From an uncultured Lachnospiraceae bacterium (lineage in GTDB: Bacteria > Bacillota_A > Clostridia > Lachnospirales > Lachnospiraceae), in NCBI GenBank assembly GCA_902795835.1, contig CADBNA010000088.1, positions 1 through 9,494 of the forward strand: DNA of 9,494 bases, read 5' to 3'. A program made the position numbers and the translations under genes. The notes below the pieces were generated by a model. That model saw nothing but the letters and a program-made list of their open reading frames with translations, had not been told where the DNA came from and did not search any database. Below are positions 1-6,657 of this stretch, one piece after another (positions within the stretch are counted from its first letter, which is position 1; each line of letters starts with the position of its first letter).

Positions 1-528
1 CCGTACTTCGAGCAGGTCCGCCTGAGATGTGAATCTGCGGAAGAGGTCGTTAAAGATGTCCTCATAATCCAGGTCCTCCGGGATCGTGATCCGCAGCACG
101 CGGACAGAACCGGGCGCTTCTCCGGCATGCAGGATATTCAGGAACAGGTGGATCAGCATGACGGAAAGGGCAAGAAGCACGGCAATTCCCAGATATCCCA
201 TACCGGAAGCCAGACCGACGGCCATGGCCAGAAAGATGGCGGTGATCTCCTGTCCCCTGCCCGGCACGGAGCGGAACCGCACCAGGCTGAAGGCCCCTGC
301 CGTTGCGACGCCGGCGCCAATATTTCCGTTTACCATCATGATTACTGTCTGTACGATCACCGGCAGCAGGGTCAGTGTGATAAACAGGCTGTTTGAGCAC
401 GGGTTCTTTCTCGCGTATATCCAGGCTATAAAAAATCCGATCAGCAGTGAGCAGACACTCGCTGCCGCAAAAGTGCCTCCCGACACCGCATTGTTCTCCA
501 GAATCGTTCCCATCCATACATTAAGCAT
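1..528 (-). CDS. DUF4956 family membrane protein, C-terminus cut by window edge
   Basis: The reading frame is open for 176 codons from an ATG at 528 to the window edge, so the C-terminus is missing. Three or four hydrophobic segments are visible (about residues 17-37, 49-67, 95-117 and 119-135). They are followed by a soluble part containing VRVLRITIPEDLDYEDIF. Between the second and third segments is GAFSLVRFRSVPG, the conserved loop I associate with DUF4956 membrane proteins. The start is supported by AGGAAGGGGG about 9 nt upstream. The ATG lies inside the end of the VTC-domain gene (8-nt overlap, ATGCTTAA), so the two are almost certainly translationally coupled. DUF4956 proteins are commonly encoded beside VTC-domain proteins, often with CotH. 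The biochemical role is not established; a membrane partner of the VTC protein is inference. Confidence 0.85.
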   Translation of the reverse strand, partial: MLNVWMGTILENNAVSGGTFAAASVCSLLIGFFIAWIYARKNPCSNSLFITLTLLPVIVQTVIMMVNGNIGAGVATAGAFSLVRFRSVPGRGQEITAIFLAMAVGLASGMGYLGIAVLLALSVMLIHLFLNILHAGEAPGSVRVLRITIPEDLDYEDIFNDLFRRFTSQADLLEVR

Positions 529-1330
529 ATGATAATACCCCCTTCCTGTCCGCGCTGCAGAATGCGCGGATCTTCTGCCTCTGTTTCCTTCTCTCCTCCA
601 GGAGTTCCCTCTGCCGTACGAGATACGCACTGCCGTATTTGGAACAGGAAACGGGAAATATCTGAAGTTCGCTGAACATGCGGGCCAGGCTGATCGGTAC
701 AGCGCCGGCGATTTTCAGTTCGCACAGCACCTGACCGGGCTGCAGCAGCGCCATCCCGTATCCCCCGCACCGCAGGTCCAGATCCTCTGTGCGCCACCGG
801 AGATTCGTATCAAATGTAATCCGCAGCTCCGGGTCGTCCAGTCCTGCCATCGCGATCCTGTCATACGCGATGACCATCCGCGGCTCCAGTGTCCTGTACA
901 GGCTCTGACAATAATCAATCTCATCGATGATCTGCCCGGAGCCCTGCGCTCTCTGCCGGAGACGGCGGCTCCTCTCGTCCGGCGGGGCCGCCGTGCTGTC
1001 CAGATAAAAGGCTGCCTCCGCGTAGGGAGCGCTGATCCGCCGTTTGTATACGACGCCCCGGTATTTCTTCTTGATCTCTACAAAAGCCGGGCTGTCCGAA
1101 TCCGGCGTCCCGTAGCTGCGCAGCCGGAGTTTTTCCTTGTATACCGGTTTATCCAGCGACCGTCTGACCAGCAGGTCCTCCGGCGTATCGTAATAGATAT
1201 TGAGGATGGCTGTCTCTCCGTAGCGGTCAACCGCCGCAATGCCTTCCAGCCGGAGACGGAGCGCGTCATACTGATCCGCCGTCATCAGATATTTTTTCTC
1301 TATCCTCTGAAACACTTCCCTGAATGCCAT
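521..1330 (-). CDS. VTC-domain protein (polyphosphate polymerase-like)
   Basis: This 269-residue protein matches the VTC domain, the CYTH-related tunnel fold that makes polyphosphate from ATP in the yeast vacuolar transporter chaperone. The basic and acidic tunnel motifs appear in order: EKKY (11-14), YKEKLRLRSY (64-73), FVEIKKKYRGVVYKRR (83-98), YDR (156-158), ITFDTNLRWR (171-180), LCELKI (202-207) and SKYGSAY (230-236). The domain fills nearly the whole protein and there is no membrane segment, so it is probably cytoplasmic and docked to the overlapping DUF4956 membrane protein. The ATG at 1330 follows GAGGG by 9 nt, but that Shine-Dalgarno sequence is inside a terminator-like hairpin. Family assignment is firm; actual polyphosphate synthesis by bacterial members is inferred from fold and residues. 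No CotH gene is visible, though one may lie beyond the left edge. Confidence 0.9.
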   Translation of the reverse strand: MAFREVFQRIEKKYLMTADQYDALRLRLEGIAAVDRYGETAILNIYYDTPEDLLVRRSLDKPVYKEKLRLRSYGTPDSDSPAFVEIKKKYRGVVYKRRISAPYAEAAFYLDSTAAPPDERSRRLRQRAQGSGQIIDEIDYCQSLYRTLEPRMVIAYDRIAMAGLDDPELRITFDTNLRWRTEDLDLRCGGYGMALLQPGQVLCELKIAGAVPISLARMFSELQIFPVSCSKYGSAYLVRQRELLEERRKQRQKIRAFCSADRKGVLSYA

Positions 1331-1364
1331 AAAAAAAAGCCCTCAACCTTTCTGTTGATGGGCT
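1331..1364 (-). terminator. Intrinsic terminator abutting the VTC-gene start codon
   Basis: Read on the minus strand, AGCCCATCAAC (1364-1354) pairs with GTTGAGGGCT (1348-1339) through ten base pairs with one bulged A and a six-base loop. Eight T residues (1338-1331) follow, and then immediately the ATG of the VTC gene. The form is that of an intrinsic terminator for transcripts coming from the rimI/small-membrane-protein side. The 3' arm contains GAGGG, the VTC ribosome binding site, so the same hairpin would also hide that site in any read-through RNA. Confidence 0.7.
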
Positions 1365-1366
1365 CA

Positions 1367-1372
1367 AGTATA
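1367..1372 (-). promoter_or_regulatory. Candidate -10 box for the VTC/DUF4956 unit
   Basis: TATACT on the minus strand is five of six bases of the consensus -10 element. No convincing -35 box sits at 16-18 bp upstream; the region is AT-rich (TTTAAAG, CTTTAAG). A start about 7 nt downstream, near 1360, would begin inside the 5' arm of the hairpin and so destroy it. RNA made here could escape both termination and ribosome-site masking. This is a weak prediction from one box. Confidence 0.35.
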
Positions 1373-1435
1373 TCGGTGAAACTTAAAGCAGACTTTAAAG
1401 CATTTTTATTATTATCGCCGGGAGCAGATTCCGGA

Positions 1436-1732
1436 TCAGAATTTCTGTATGTACCATCCGATAAAGATAAGGTCGGCAAGTCCCAGGGCGAGTGCCGCCA
1501 CGCTGGTCCAGGCAGCATTTGTAAAAGCCATCAGCAGCTCTCCGGCGGCCAGCACCACACAAAAGATCCCGAATCCGAATTCGTATTTTTTCTCAGCCTC
1601 CGGGGATCTTTTTTTCTGCTGCCCGCGGGCGCTGAACGCGTTGAGAATGCCCTGTCCTTTTCCCATGAAAAAAACGACAGCAAGCACGATACAGACCGCG
1701 GCAATAAACAGGTCAAATCCCATTCCGAACAT
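1436..1732 (-). CDS. Small membrane protein of 98 residues, possibly DUF3784-like
   Basis: The protein has three probable membrane helices (about residues 5-23, 53-71 and 73-93). A short basic loop, GQQKKRSPEAEKK, follows the first helix. The size and the pattern of one helix, a GKGQG-containing basic loop and two further helices resemble DUF3784-type small membrane proteins. I make this comparison from topology only and would not assign a function. The ATG at 1732 is preceded by GAGGAGAGAG at good spacing. The gene overlaps the end of rimI by 20 nt, which implies coupled translation and the last position in the tatD/rimI operon. A terminator-like hairpin lies about 70 nt after its stop codon. 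Confidence 0.7.
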   Translation of the reverse strand: MFGMGFDLFIAAVCIVLAVVFFMGKGQGILNAFSARGQQKKRSPEAEKKYEFGFGIFCVVLAAGELLMAFTNAAWTSVAALALGLADLIFIGWYIQKF

Positions 1733-2189
1733 GATCTCTCTCCTCTCTGATCCGCCGCATCAGCAGCGCGTCTTCCTCCGGACAGGTATAATACCGTTTC
1801 CGGACGCCGACATTTTCAAAACCGGCTTTCTCGTACATCCGTATGGCAGGAAGGTTGCTCTCCCGCACTTCCAGAAAAATCCTCTCCGTTCCCTTTTTTT
1901 CTGCCCGGCTCACCAATGCGTCCAGAAGGCGCGTCCCGCTTCCAGCGCCGCGCCGGTCTTCCCGGACGGCGATATTCAGCAGGTCTCCCTCATCCGCCGC
2001 CTGCCGGATGCAGCCGTAGCCGATAACGCTGTCAGAATTTTCTTCACACAGCACCAGAAACACGGCGTCCTCCAGACCGGTCAGGACTTCATAATCGGAT
2101 CTTCTCCAGGGAACGGAAAAGGAAGTCTCCTCGATCCGGCAGATCTCATCAAGGTCTTCCGTCCGGGCAGGACGTATCAGGCAGTTCAA
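1713..2189 (-). CDS. rimI: Ribosomal protein S18 N-acetyltransferase RimI (GNAT family)
   Basis: RimI transfers an acetyl group from acetyl-CoA to the N-terminal alanine of ribosomal protein S18. This 158-residue protein is of normal RimI length. It shows the acetyl-CoA pyrophosphate loop RRGAGSG (79-85) after the beta-strand LLNIAV (70-75). It also has the RimI signature IFLEVRESNLPAIRMYEKAGF (104-124), in which E107 and Y119 keep the 12-residue spacing of the catalytic pair known in Salmonella RimI. KRYYTCPEEDALLM (131-144) matches the family C-terminus. The start is a TTG at 2189 preceded by GGAGGGGAG. It overlaps the upstream gene's stop in TTGA, and no in-frame ATG fits. rimI often sits with tsaB/tsaD; here its neighbours are an unknown protein and tatD. 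A related GNAT enzyme acting on another substrate cannot be excluded. Confidence 0.88.
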   Translation of the reverse strand: MNCLIRPARTEDLDEICRIEETSFSVPWRRSDYEVLTGLEDAVFLVLCEENSDSVIGYGCIRQAADEGDLLNIAVREDRRGAGSGTRLLDALVSRAEKKGTERIFLEVRESNLPAIRMYEKAGFENVGVRKRYYTCPEEDALLMRRIREERDHVRNGI

Positions 2190-3319
2190 TTTTCTCCCCT
2201 CCGGCCGTCGATAATTTCTCTGGCGGCAATGAAGCTGTCTCTGGAGAGATGGTCCCGGAAGGCCTGCCATTCTTTCACCGCCAGCGGGTACTTTTTCATA
2301 TAGATGACGTAATAGCAGAAATACAGAAAATCCGTGACCTGTGCCAGGAGGGCGGCATCTGACGCATAGGCGGACAGCTCCTCCCCCACCTGTTCCGGCC
2401 GGCACAGATGCGTCTTCAGGAAGGCATCCGCCTCGTCGATCTGTTCATTCTGCGTCAGAAGCCAGGCATAACAGGCTTCCATATACCACAGGTTGCCCTT
2501 TGCGGCCGTCCGCAGCTGGGCAGGCACATGGTCGGCAGCTTCCGTGAGCTGCCGGAGAGCGCTGACCGCCTCCGCCTTCTGTCCTGCCTTTATGTGCAGC
2601 TGAAAGTTCTGTGAAGTCATATAGAGAAGCTGGTTGAACAGATCCTGCAGCAGGTCCTTTTCCTGCGCACTGTACAGGACATAGTCCGGCATCAGAGACT
2701 GCAGCGGCTGCAGGAAAGCCGTCAGTGCCCCGTCCAGCTTCTGCAGCTCGCTCTCCGGATACTGAAAACCCTCAACCGGCAGATGGCACTCGAATTCCGC
2801 CTGATGCTCATAACAGGACGCAAACGTCTGCGCGCTGCGGATCTCGCTGCCGGCGGCAGACATTTCACAGGCCGTCCGCATCATACGGCGGCTGTTCCGG
2901 TCTTCGCCCAGCTGGTGCTCCAGCACAGCCATGCGGAGAGCATTTTTCTTGCGGGCCAGCTTCTGGTCCCACGCAGTCTGTTCTGCCGCCAGGGCATAGG
3001 AAGCTTCCAGTCTCCGGCAGATTTCCAGCTCGGACTCTCTGAGCAGGTCCGTAAAATACACCTCCTGCAGGCAGAGCAGAAGCTCCTGCTGCGCGCGCAG
3101 CAGATGAAGAATAATCTCATGCTCCTCATCCGGCTCTTCCAGAAACAGCGGCAGGTACCTGTCGGTTTCGTCAAGCGCCGTATGCCAGCGGCTTTTTTCC
3201 ACATACAGCTCTGACCAGTCCTGCTGTGTCAGGGACTGCAGGTTCCAGTTTTCCCACAGCGTTTTTGTCTCTTCCAGAAACCGAAAGGCTTCCGCGCGGG
3301 TTTCTTCCTGTATACTCAT
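2186..3319 (-). CDS. Unrecognised helical protein, 377 residues
   Basis: I do not recognise this protein. It is soluble by appearance (no signal peptide or membrane segment), rich in Leu, Gln, Glu and Ala, and probably almost all alpha-helical. It contains repeated amphipathic stretches such as EIILHLLRAQQELLLCLQEVYF and Trp/Tyr-rich helices near the end (WYMEACYAWLLTQNE, FLYFCYYVIYMKKYPLAVKEWQAF). A TPR-like or helical-bundle scaffold is possible, but I see no clear TPR consensus and no catalytic motif. The frame extends further upstream into tatD, but the ATG at 3319 is the sensible start. AGGAGG lies 13 nt before it, which is rather far. It is 71 nt after tatD with no terminator between, and its TGA stop overlaps the rimI TTG start, so it is in the same operon. 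Confidence 0.8.
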   Translation of the reverse strand: MSIQEETRAEAFRFLEETKTLWENWNLQSLTQQDWSELYVEKSRWHTALDETDRYLPLFLEEPDEEHEIILHLLRAQQELLLCLQEVYFTDLLRESELEICRRLEASYALAAEQTAWDQKLARKKNALRMAVLEHQLGEDRNSRRMMRTACEMSAAGSEIRSAQTFASCYEHQAEFECHLPVEGFQYPESELQKLDGALTAFLQPLQSLMPDYVLYSAQEKDLLQDLFNQLLYMTSQNFQLHIKAGQKAEAVSALRQLTEAADHVPAQLRTAAKGNLWYMEACYAWLLTQNEQIDEADAFLKTHLCRPEQVGEELSAYASDAALLAQVTDFLYFCYYVIYMKKYPLAVKEWQAFRDHLSRDSFIAAREIIDGRRGEN

Positions 3320-3390
3320 ATATTGTCTGTTTCCTCCTGACCCCGTCTCATTCCTGCTCTGGGTCTGCCGCAGCACTTTCCGATGCGCTG

Positions 3391-4182
3391 TTATGGCTCC
3401 ATCCGGTACAGCCTGCAGGCGTTCTCCCATGTGGCCGTCTCTGTCTCCTCCGCCGTGATCCCCTTTATTTCCGCTATGGCCTCTGCAACCAGCGGCAGGT
3501 ACAGGGAGCAGTTTCTCCTGCCCCGGTAGGGCACCGGTGCAAGGTAGGGACAGTCCGTCTCCAGGACCAGCCGGGACAAAGGCGCGTATTCCACGGTCTC
3601 TTTCAGCTTTCTGGCGTTTTTGAAAGTCACAACGCCCCCTATGCCCAGGAAGAGGCCCATGTTCAGGTATTCTCTTGCCATCTCGACAGAGTAGGGCCAG
3701 CAGTGCATCACGCCGCCGATCTCGCCGAGTTTCTCTTCCTTTGCAATGCGAAGGGTATCTTCCGCCGCATCACGGCTGTGGATGATCACCGGCAGCTTTT
3801 CCTCCCGGGCCAGCCGCAGCTGTCTGCGAAACCAGGTCTTCTGCAGCTCTCTTTTCTCCGGATCCTTCTCCCAGTAATAATCCAGACCGATCTCCCCGAC
3901 CGCAGCTGCCTTCGGCAGGCGGCAGCAGGCGCGGAGACGGTCTGTCAGCTCCGCTTCGGGACACTGTGACAGGGCATCCGCAAGTTCCTCGGGATGCAGG
4001 CCGTAGGCGCCGCTGATCCAGTCATATTCTTCCGTCAGCTTCCGGGTCTTTTCCAGGCTGTCCAGTGTCGAGGATACATTGACGACACGCATAATGCCGT
4101 GTTCCCGCAGCGAGGCGAGGAGACCTTCTCTGTCTTCGTCAAACTGGCTGTCTTCGTAATGGGCGTGGGTGTCAAAAATCAT
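3391..4182 (-). CDS. tatD: TatD family metal-dependent hydrolase (putative DNase)
   Basis: TatD proteins are TIM-barrel, two-metal hydrolases, some with DNase activity. The 263-residue length is typical. The metal and catalytic residues are all present: THAH (H6, H8), GLHPEE (H63), GEIGLDYY (E97, D101), IIHSRDA (H135), MHCWPYS (H160) and LETDCPYL (D210). After PYRG the usual RNEP motif reads RRNCSLY, a small deviation outside the metal ligands. The chosen start is the ATG at 4182, beginning MIFDTHAHYED, with AGGAG just upstream. A longer frame adds only ten residues without a ribosome site. The gene begins 7 nt after the corrinoid-activator stop, and its Shine-Dalgarno sequence overlaps that stop codon, so the two are probably translated together. 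The physiological link to the corrinoid activator is unknown. Confidence 0.93.
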   Translation of the reverse strand: MIFDTHAHYEDSQFDEDREGLLASLREHGIMRVVNVSSTLDSLEKTRKLTEEYDWISGAYGLHPEELADALSQCPEAELTDRLRACCRLPKAAAVGEIGLDYYWEKDPEKRELQKTWFRRQLRLAREEKLPVIIHSRDAAEDTLRIAKEEKLGEIGGVMHCWPYSVEMAREYLNMGLFLGIGGVVTFKNARKLKETVEYAPLSRLVLETDCPYLAPVPYRGRRNCSLYLPLVAEAIAEIKGITAEETETATWENACRLYRMEP

Positions 4183-4189
4183 ACATCTC

Positions 4190-5794
4190 CTATCTCTCCA
4201 CCGCGCGGGCAAACTCCAGCTGATCTACGAAGACATCCTGGAACTGGGGTTCTGTCGCAAGCTCGATGAATTCCGCCTTTTTTGCCAGACGGCAGGCATA
4301 GTCAAACTGCCCGCGGTTCAGGCATGCCAGTTTGGAGCCTTCGCCGGCTGCATTACCGATGGGCCGGATCCGGTCAATCAGGGCGTACGGAATCAGGCCG
4401 ATCTCGCAGGCATTTTTCTCGTCCATGTAATTGCCGAAGGCGCCGGCCAGGAAGACCTGGTCGATCTGTGAGGATTCGATGCCCAGCTTCTCCGCCATGA
4501 TTTCGATGCCGGCGGCAATGGCGCCCTTGGCGAGCTGTACTTCGCGGACATCTTTCTGGCTCAGATAGATATCAGACCCGTTGGCCGCGTCCTCTGCCTT
4601 TACCAGGATATAGACCGGCTGGCCGTCCTTCTCCTGCAGGCGCCAGCTCTCGGCAAGGGCCACGGGGTCTTCCAGCTCATCCGCATCCATAAAGCCGCCG
4701 TAGGTGTCTACGATGCCGTGGCGGATCATATAGGCCAGAATATCGATCAGGCCGGATCCGCAGATTCCGACGGCTTTCGCGTCATCTACGATCCCCAGCT
4801 GTATGTGCCCGTCCACGACCTCCAGATGGCTGATCGCGCCTTTTGACCCGCGCATGCCGCACTCGATTTTTGCGCCTTCAAACGCCGGTCCCGCGGCTGT
4901 GGATGTGGTCACCATTTTGTTCCTGTTGCCCATGACCAGTTCACCATTGGTGCCGATATCAATCATCAGCGTCATCGGTTCAAGTTCATCAAAGGCTACC
5001 GCCAGCATGCAGCCGACGGTATCCGCCCCCACAAATCCGGCAATGTTCGGCAGGATAATCACGTCTCCTTCCGGTGAAATATCGATGCCGACTTCATCCG
5101 GGCGGCGGATCATGCCGTCTTTGACGGCAGGCACGTAAGGCGCCAGCACCAGGGACTGCGGTGATATGCCGAGGAAGAGATGGTGCATGCAGGTATTGCC
5201 GACGATAGACACCTGGAGGACGTCCTCTCTTGTGATGCCCGCTTCCCGGCAGAGCTGTCCGATCATCTGGTTCAGGGCTTTTACAATCACTTCGCGCATC
5301 TTTTCTCCGCCGTTTTCCAGCACATAGTTGGACCGGGAAATAACATCGGCGCCGAACTGATGCTGCGGATTCATGGTGCTGGCAACGCCGTAAACCTCGC
5401 CGTTCCCGCCGTGGAGCAGATATCCGACGACGGTCGTGGTGCCGATGTCAAAGGCCACCATATAGAACGGGCGGTCATCTCCATCTGCTCTTCCGATTCC
5501 CGGCTCCACCGGCACTTCTCTGGACATACCGCCGGTCAGGATCTGCTGCATCTTCTCCATGAACATGGTGTCGATCTTCATATCGCTGTCAACGGGAGTT
5601 ACGCAGGCCAGGACGACACCTGTCTTTTTTCCTTCGGTAATATTGACTCTGCACTTGCCGCATTTTCCCTGTCCGCCGCAGGGGGCATCCGGCTCCAGGC
5701 CGGCCAGCTGTTCCGCTTCGAGGATCATGGTGCCCGCAGGCACTTCCACTGTCACCTTTTGCGGCAGAAATGTGACGCTGTACTTTTTTTCCAT
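4190..5794 (-). CDS. RACo-type reductive activator of corrinoid proteins (2Fe-2S / DUF4445 ASKHA)
   Basis: Corrinoid proteins occasionally oxidise from Co(I) to inactive Co(II). RACo-type proteins use an N-terminal [2Fe-2S] cluster and ATP hydrolysis to reduce them again. The 534-residue protein starts with a plant-type ferredoxin domain whose ligands are C39, C45, C48 and C64 (C-x5-C-x2-C). A linker follows, then an acetate/sugar-kinase-like (ASKHA) ATPase with DIGTTT (116-121), VGNTCMHHL (198-206), DIGTNGE (279-285), AGPAFEG (301-307) and later GICGSGLID and GAFGNYMD. It is shorter than Carboxydothermus RACo and carries no extra Fe-S motif that I can see. The start ATG has AAAGG 7 nt upstream. 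The corrinoid protein and methyltransferase genes immediately upstream are its evident partners, but a terminator separates them, so it is probably made in smaller amounts by read-through. Confidence 0.92.
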   Translation of the reverse strand: MEKKYSVTFLPQKVTVEVPAGTMILEAEQLAGLEPDAPCGGQGKCGKCRVNITEGKKTGVVLACVTPVDSDMKIDTMFMEKMQQILTGGMSREVPVEPGIGRADGDDRPFYMVAFDIGTTTVVGYLLHGGNGEVYGVASTMNPQHQFGADVISRSNYVLENGGEKMREVIVKALNQMIGQLCREAGITREDVLQVSIVGNTCMHHLFLGISPQSLVLAPYVPAVKDGMIRRPDEVGIDISPEGDVIILPNIAGFVGADTVGCMLAVAFDELEPMTLMIDIGTNGELVMGNRNKMVTTSTAAGPAFEGAKIECGMRGSKGAISHLEVVDGHIQLGIVDDAKAVGICGSGLIDILAYMIRHGIVDTYGGFMDADELEDPVALAESWRLQEKDGQPVYILVKAEDAANGSDIYLSQKDVREVQLAKGAIAAGIEIMAEKLGIESSQIDQVFLAGAFGNYMDEKNACEIGLIPYALIDRIRPIGNAAGEGSKLACLNRGQFDYACRLAKKAEFIELATEPQFQDVFVDQLEFARAVER

Positions 5795-5829
5795 AGTTAA
5801 ACCTTTCTGAAAATCTCCATGACCGGCTT

Positions 5830-5865
5830 AAAAAAGAAGCGCCCCAAAGCAAAGCTTCAGGGCGC
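5830..5865 (-). terminator. Strong hairpin terminator between corrinoid protein and activator genes
   Basis: On the minus strand, GCGCCCTGAAGC and GCTTTGGGGCGC form a 12-bp stem (two G-T wobbles) with a TTT loop, followed by TTCTTTTTT. This is a textbook intrinsic terminator after the corrinoid protein gene. The activator gene begins 35 nt beyond its end with no clear promoter between, so partial read-through is the simplest way for the activator to be expressed. Confidence 0.92.
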
Positions 5866-5892
5866 AATACTCTTCTTCGATATCGTTCTGAC

Positions 5893-6537
5893 TTACGCTG
5901 CGCCAACCAGGCTCTTTGCCAGAGTAGCTGCGGAAGCGGCATCCTCGGAATAACCGTCAGCACCGATCTCATCTGCGAACTCCTGGGTGATCGGAGCGCC
6001 GCCAACCATAACCTTGATGTTGCTGCGGAACGGAGCGCCGTTCAGAGCGGCAACAGTGTCACGCAGGGACGGCATGGTGGTCGTCAGCAGAGCGGAGCAG
6101 GCTACGATCTTGACATCGGGATTCTCGTTGCAGGCCTCAAGGATCTTGTCGATCGGAACATCAACGCCGAGGTCGATCACTTCGAAGCCGGCGGACTCGA
6201 TCATCATGGCAACCAGGTTCTTGCCGATATCATGCAGGTCACCGGCGACGGTGGCGATGATAACCTTGCCCAGAGCGCCCGCAGCGCCGCTGGCCAGATG
6301 CGGCTTCAGAACCTCAACACCGGTCTTCATGGCCTTTGCGGCAACCAGCATCTCGGGAACGAAAATCTCATTGTTTTTAAATTTCTCACCAACAACGCCC
6401 ATTGCGTCGATCATGCCCTTCTGAAGGATCTCGGTCGGATCACATCCGGCATCGATAGCGGCCTGCACTGCAGCGCCAACCTTTTTTGCACGACCTTTTT
6501 CTACAAGCTGAGCAACCTGTTCAATTTCTGCTGACAT
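5893..6537 (-). CDS. Methyltransferase cognate corrinoid protein (B12-binding, MtbC/MttC/MtqC-like)
   Basis: This 214-residue protein carries a cobamide cofactor whose cobalt is alternately methylated and demethylated by partner methyltransferases. Residues 1-88 form the helical cap typical of MetH-like corrinoid proteins (GMIDAMGVVGEKFKNNEIFVPEMLVAAKAM). The Rossmann-type B12 domain follows, with the signature D100-x-H102-x-x-G105 in VAGDLHDIGKNLV, H102 being the lower cobalt ligand. It continues with SALLTTTM (148-155) and the nucleotide-loop VGGAPITQEFADEIGADGYSEDA (178-200). The start has AGGAGG at 8-nt spacing, the best ribosome site in the cassette, consistent with high expression. It lies 100 nt downstream of the methyltransferase gene and ends at a strong terminator. 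The family serves several methyl donors (amines, betaines, aryl ethers); the sequence alone does not tell me which. Confidence 0.95.
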   Translation of the reverse strand: MSAEIEQVAQLVEKGRAKKVGAAVQAAIDAGCDPTEILQKGMIDAMGVVGEKFKNNEIFVPEMLVAAKAMKTGVEVLKPHLASGAAGALGKVIIATVAGDLHDIGKNLVAMMIESAGFEVIDLGVDVPIDKILEACNENPDVKIVACSALLTTTMPSLRDTVAALNGAPFRSNIKVMVGGAPITQEFADEIGADGYSEDAASAATLAKSLVGAA

Positions 6538-6624
6538 AATTTTTTCCTCCTAAAAATAATATTGATATCTATAACCCTCTTTCCGCTGAGGACTATATTC
6601 ATGATTGATCCGGTATTGTAACCC

Positions 6625-6657
6625 GTCCGGCCGAAGATCAGGCCTTCGGCTTCGGAC
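6625..6657 (-). other. Hairpin spanning the methyltransferase stop codon
   Basis: GTCCG, then CCGAAG with an adjoining G (6657-6644 on the minus strand), pairs with CTTCGG C CGGAC (6636-6625). This gives a stem of about 12 bp with a 2-nt bulge and a 7-nt loop. The TGA stop (6640-6638) sits in the loop. No T-run follows, so it is not a terminator. A role as an mRNA-stabilising or processing element between two highly expressed genes is inference. Confidence 0.55.

Noticed and set aside
1449..2303. Plus-strand open frame of 284 codons opposite rimI and the small membrane protein gene
   Set aside because: It spans two recognisable minus-strand genes, and its translation is Ser/Pro-rich without domain signs.
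3226..3969. Plus-strand open frame of 247 codons opposite tatD
   Set aside because: The catalytic residues of tatD are on the minus strand; the opposite frame has no recognisable content.
5180..5800. Plus-strand open frame of 206 codons opposite the corrinoid activator
   Set aside because: It is antisense to the Fe-S and ATPase motifs of the activator and is only a shadow frame.
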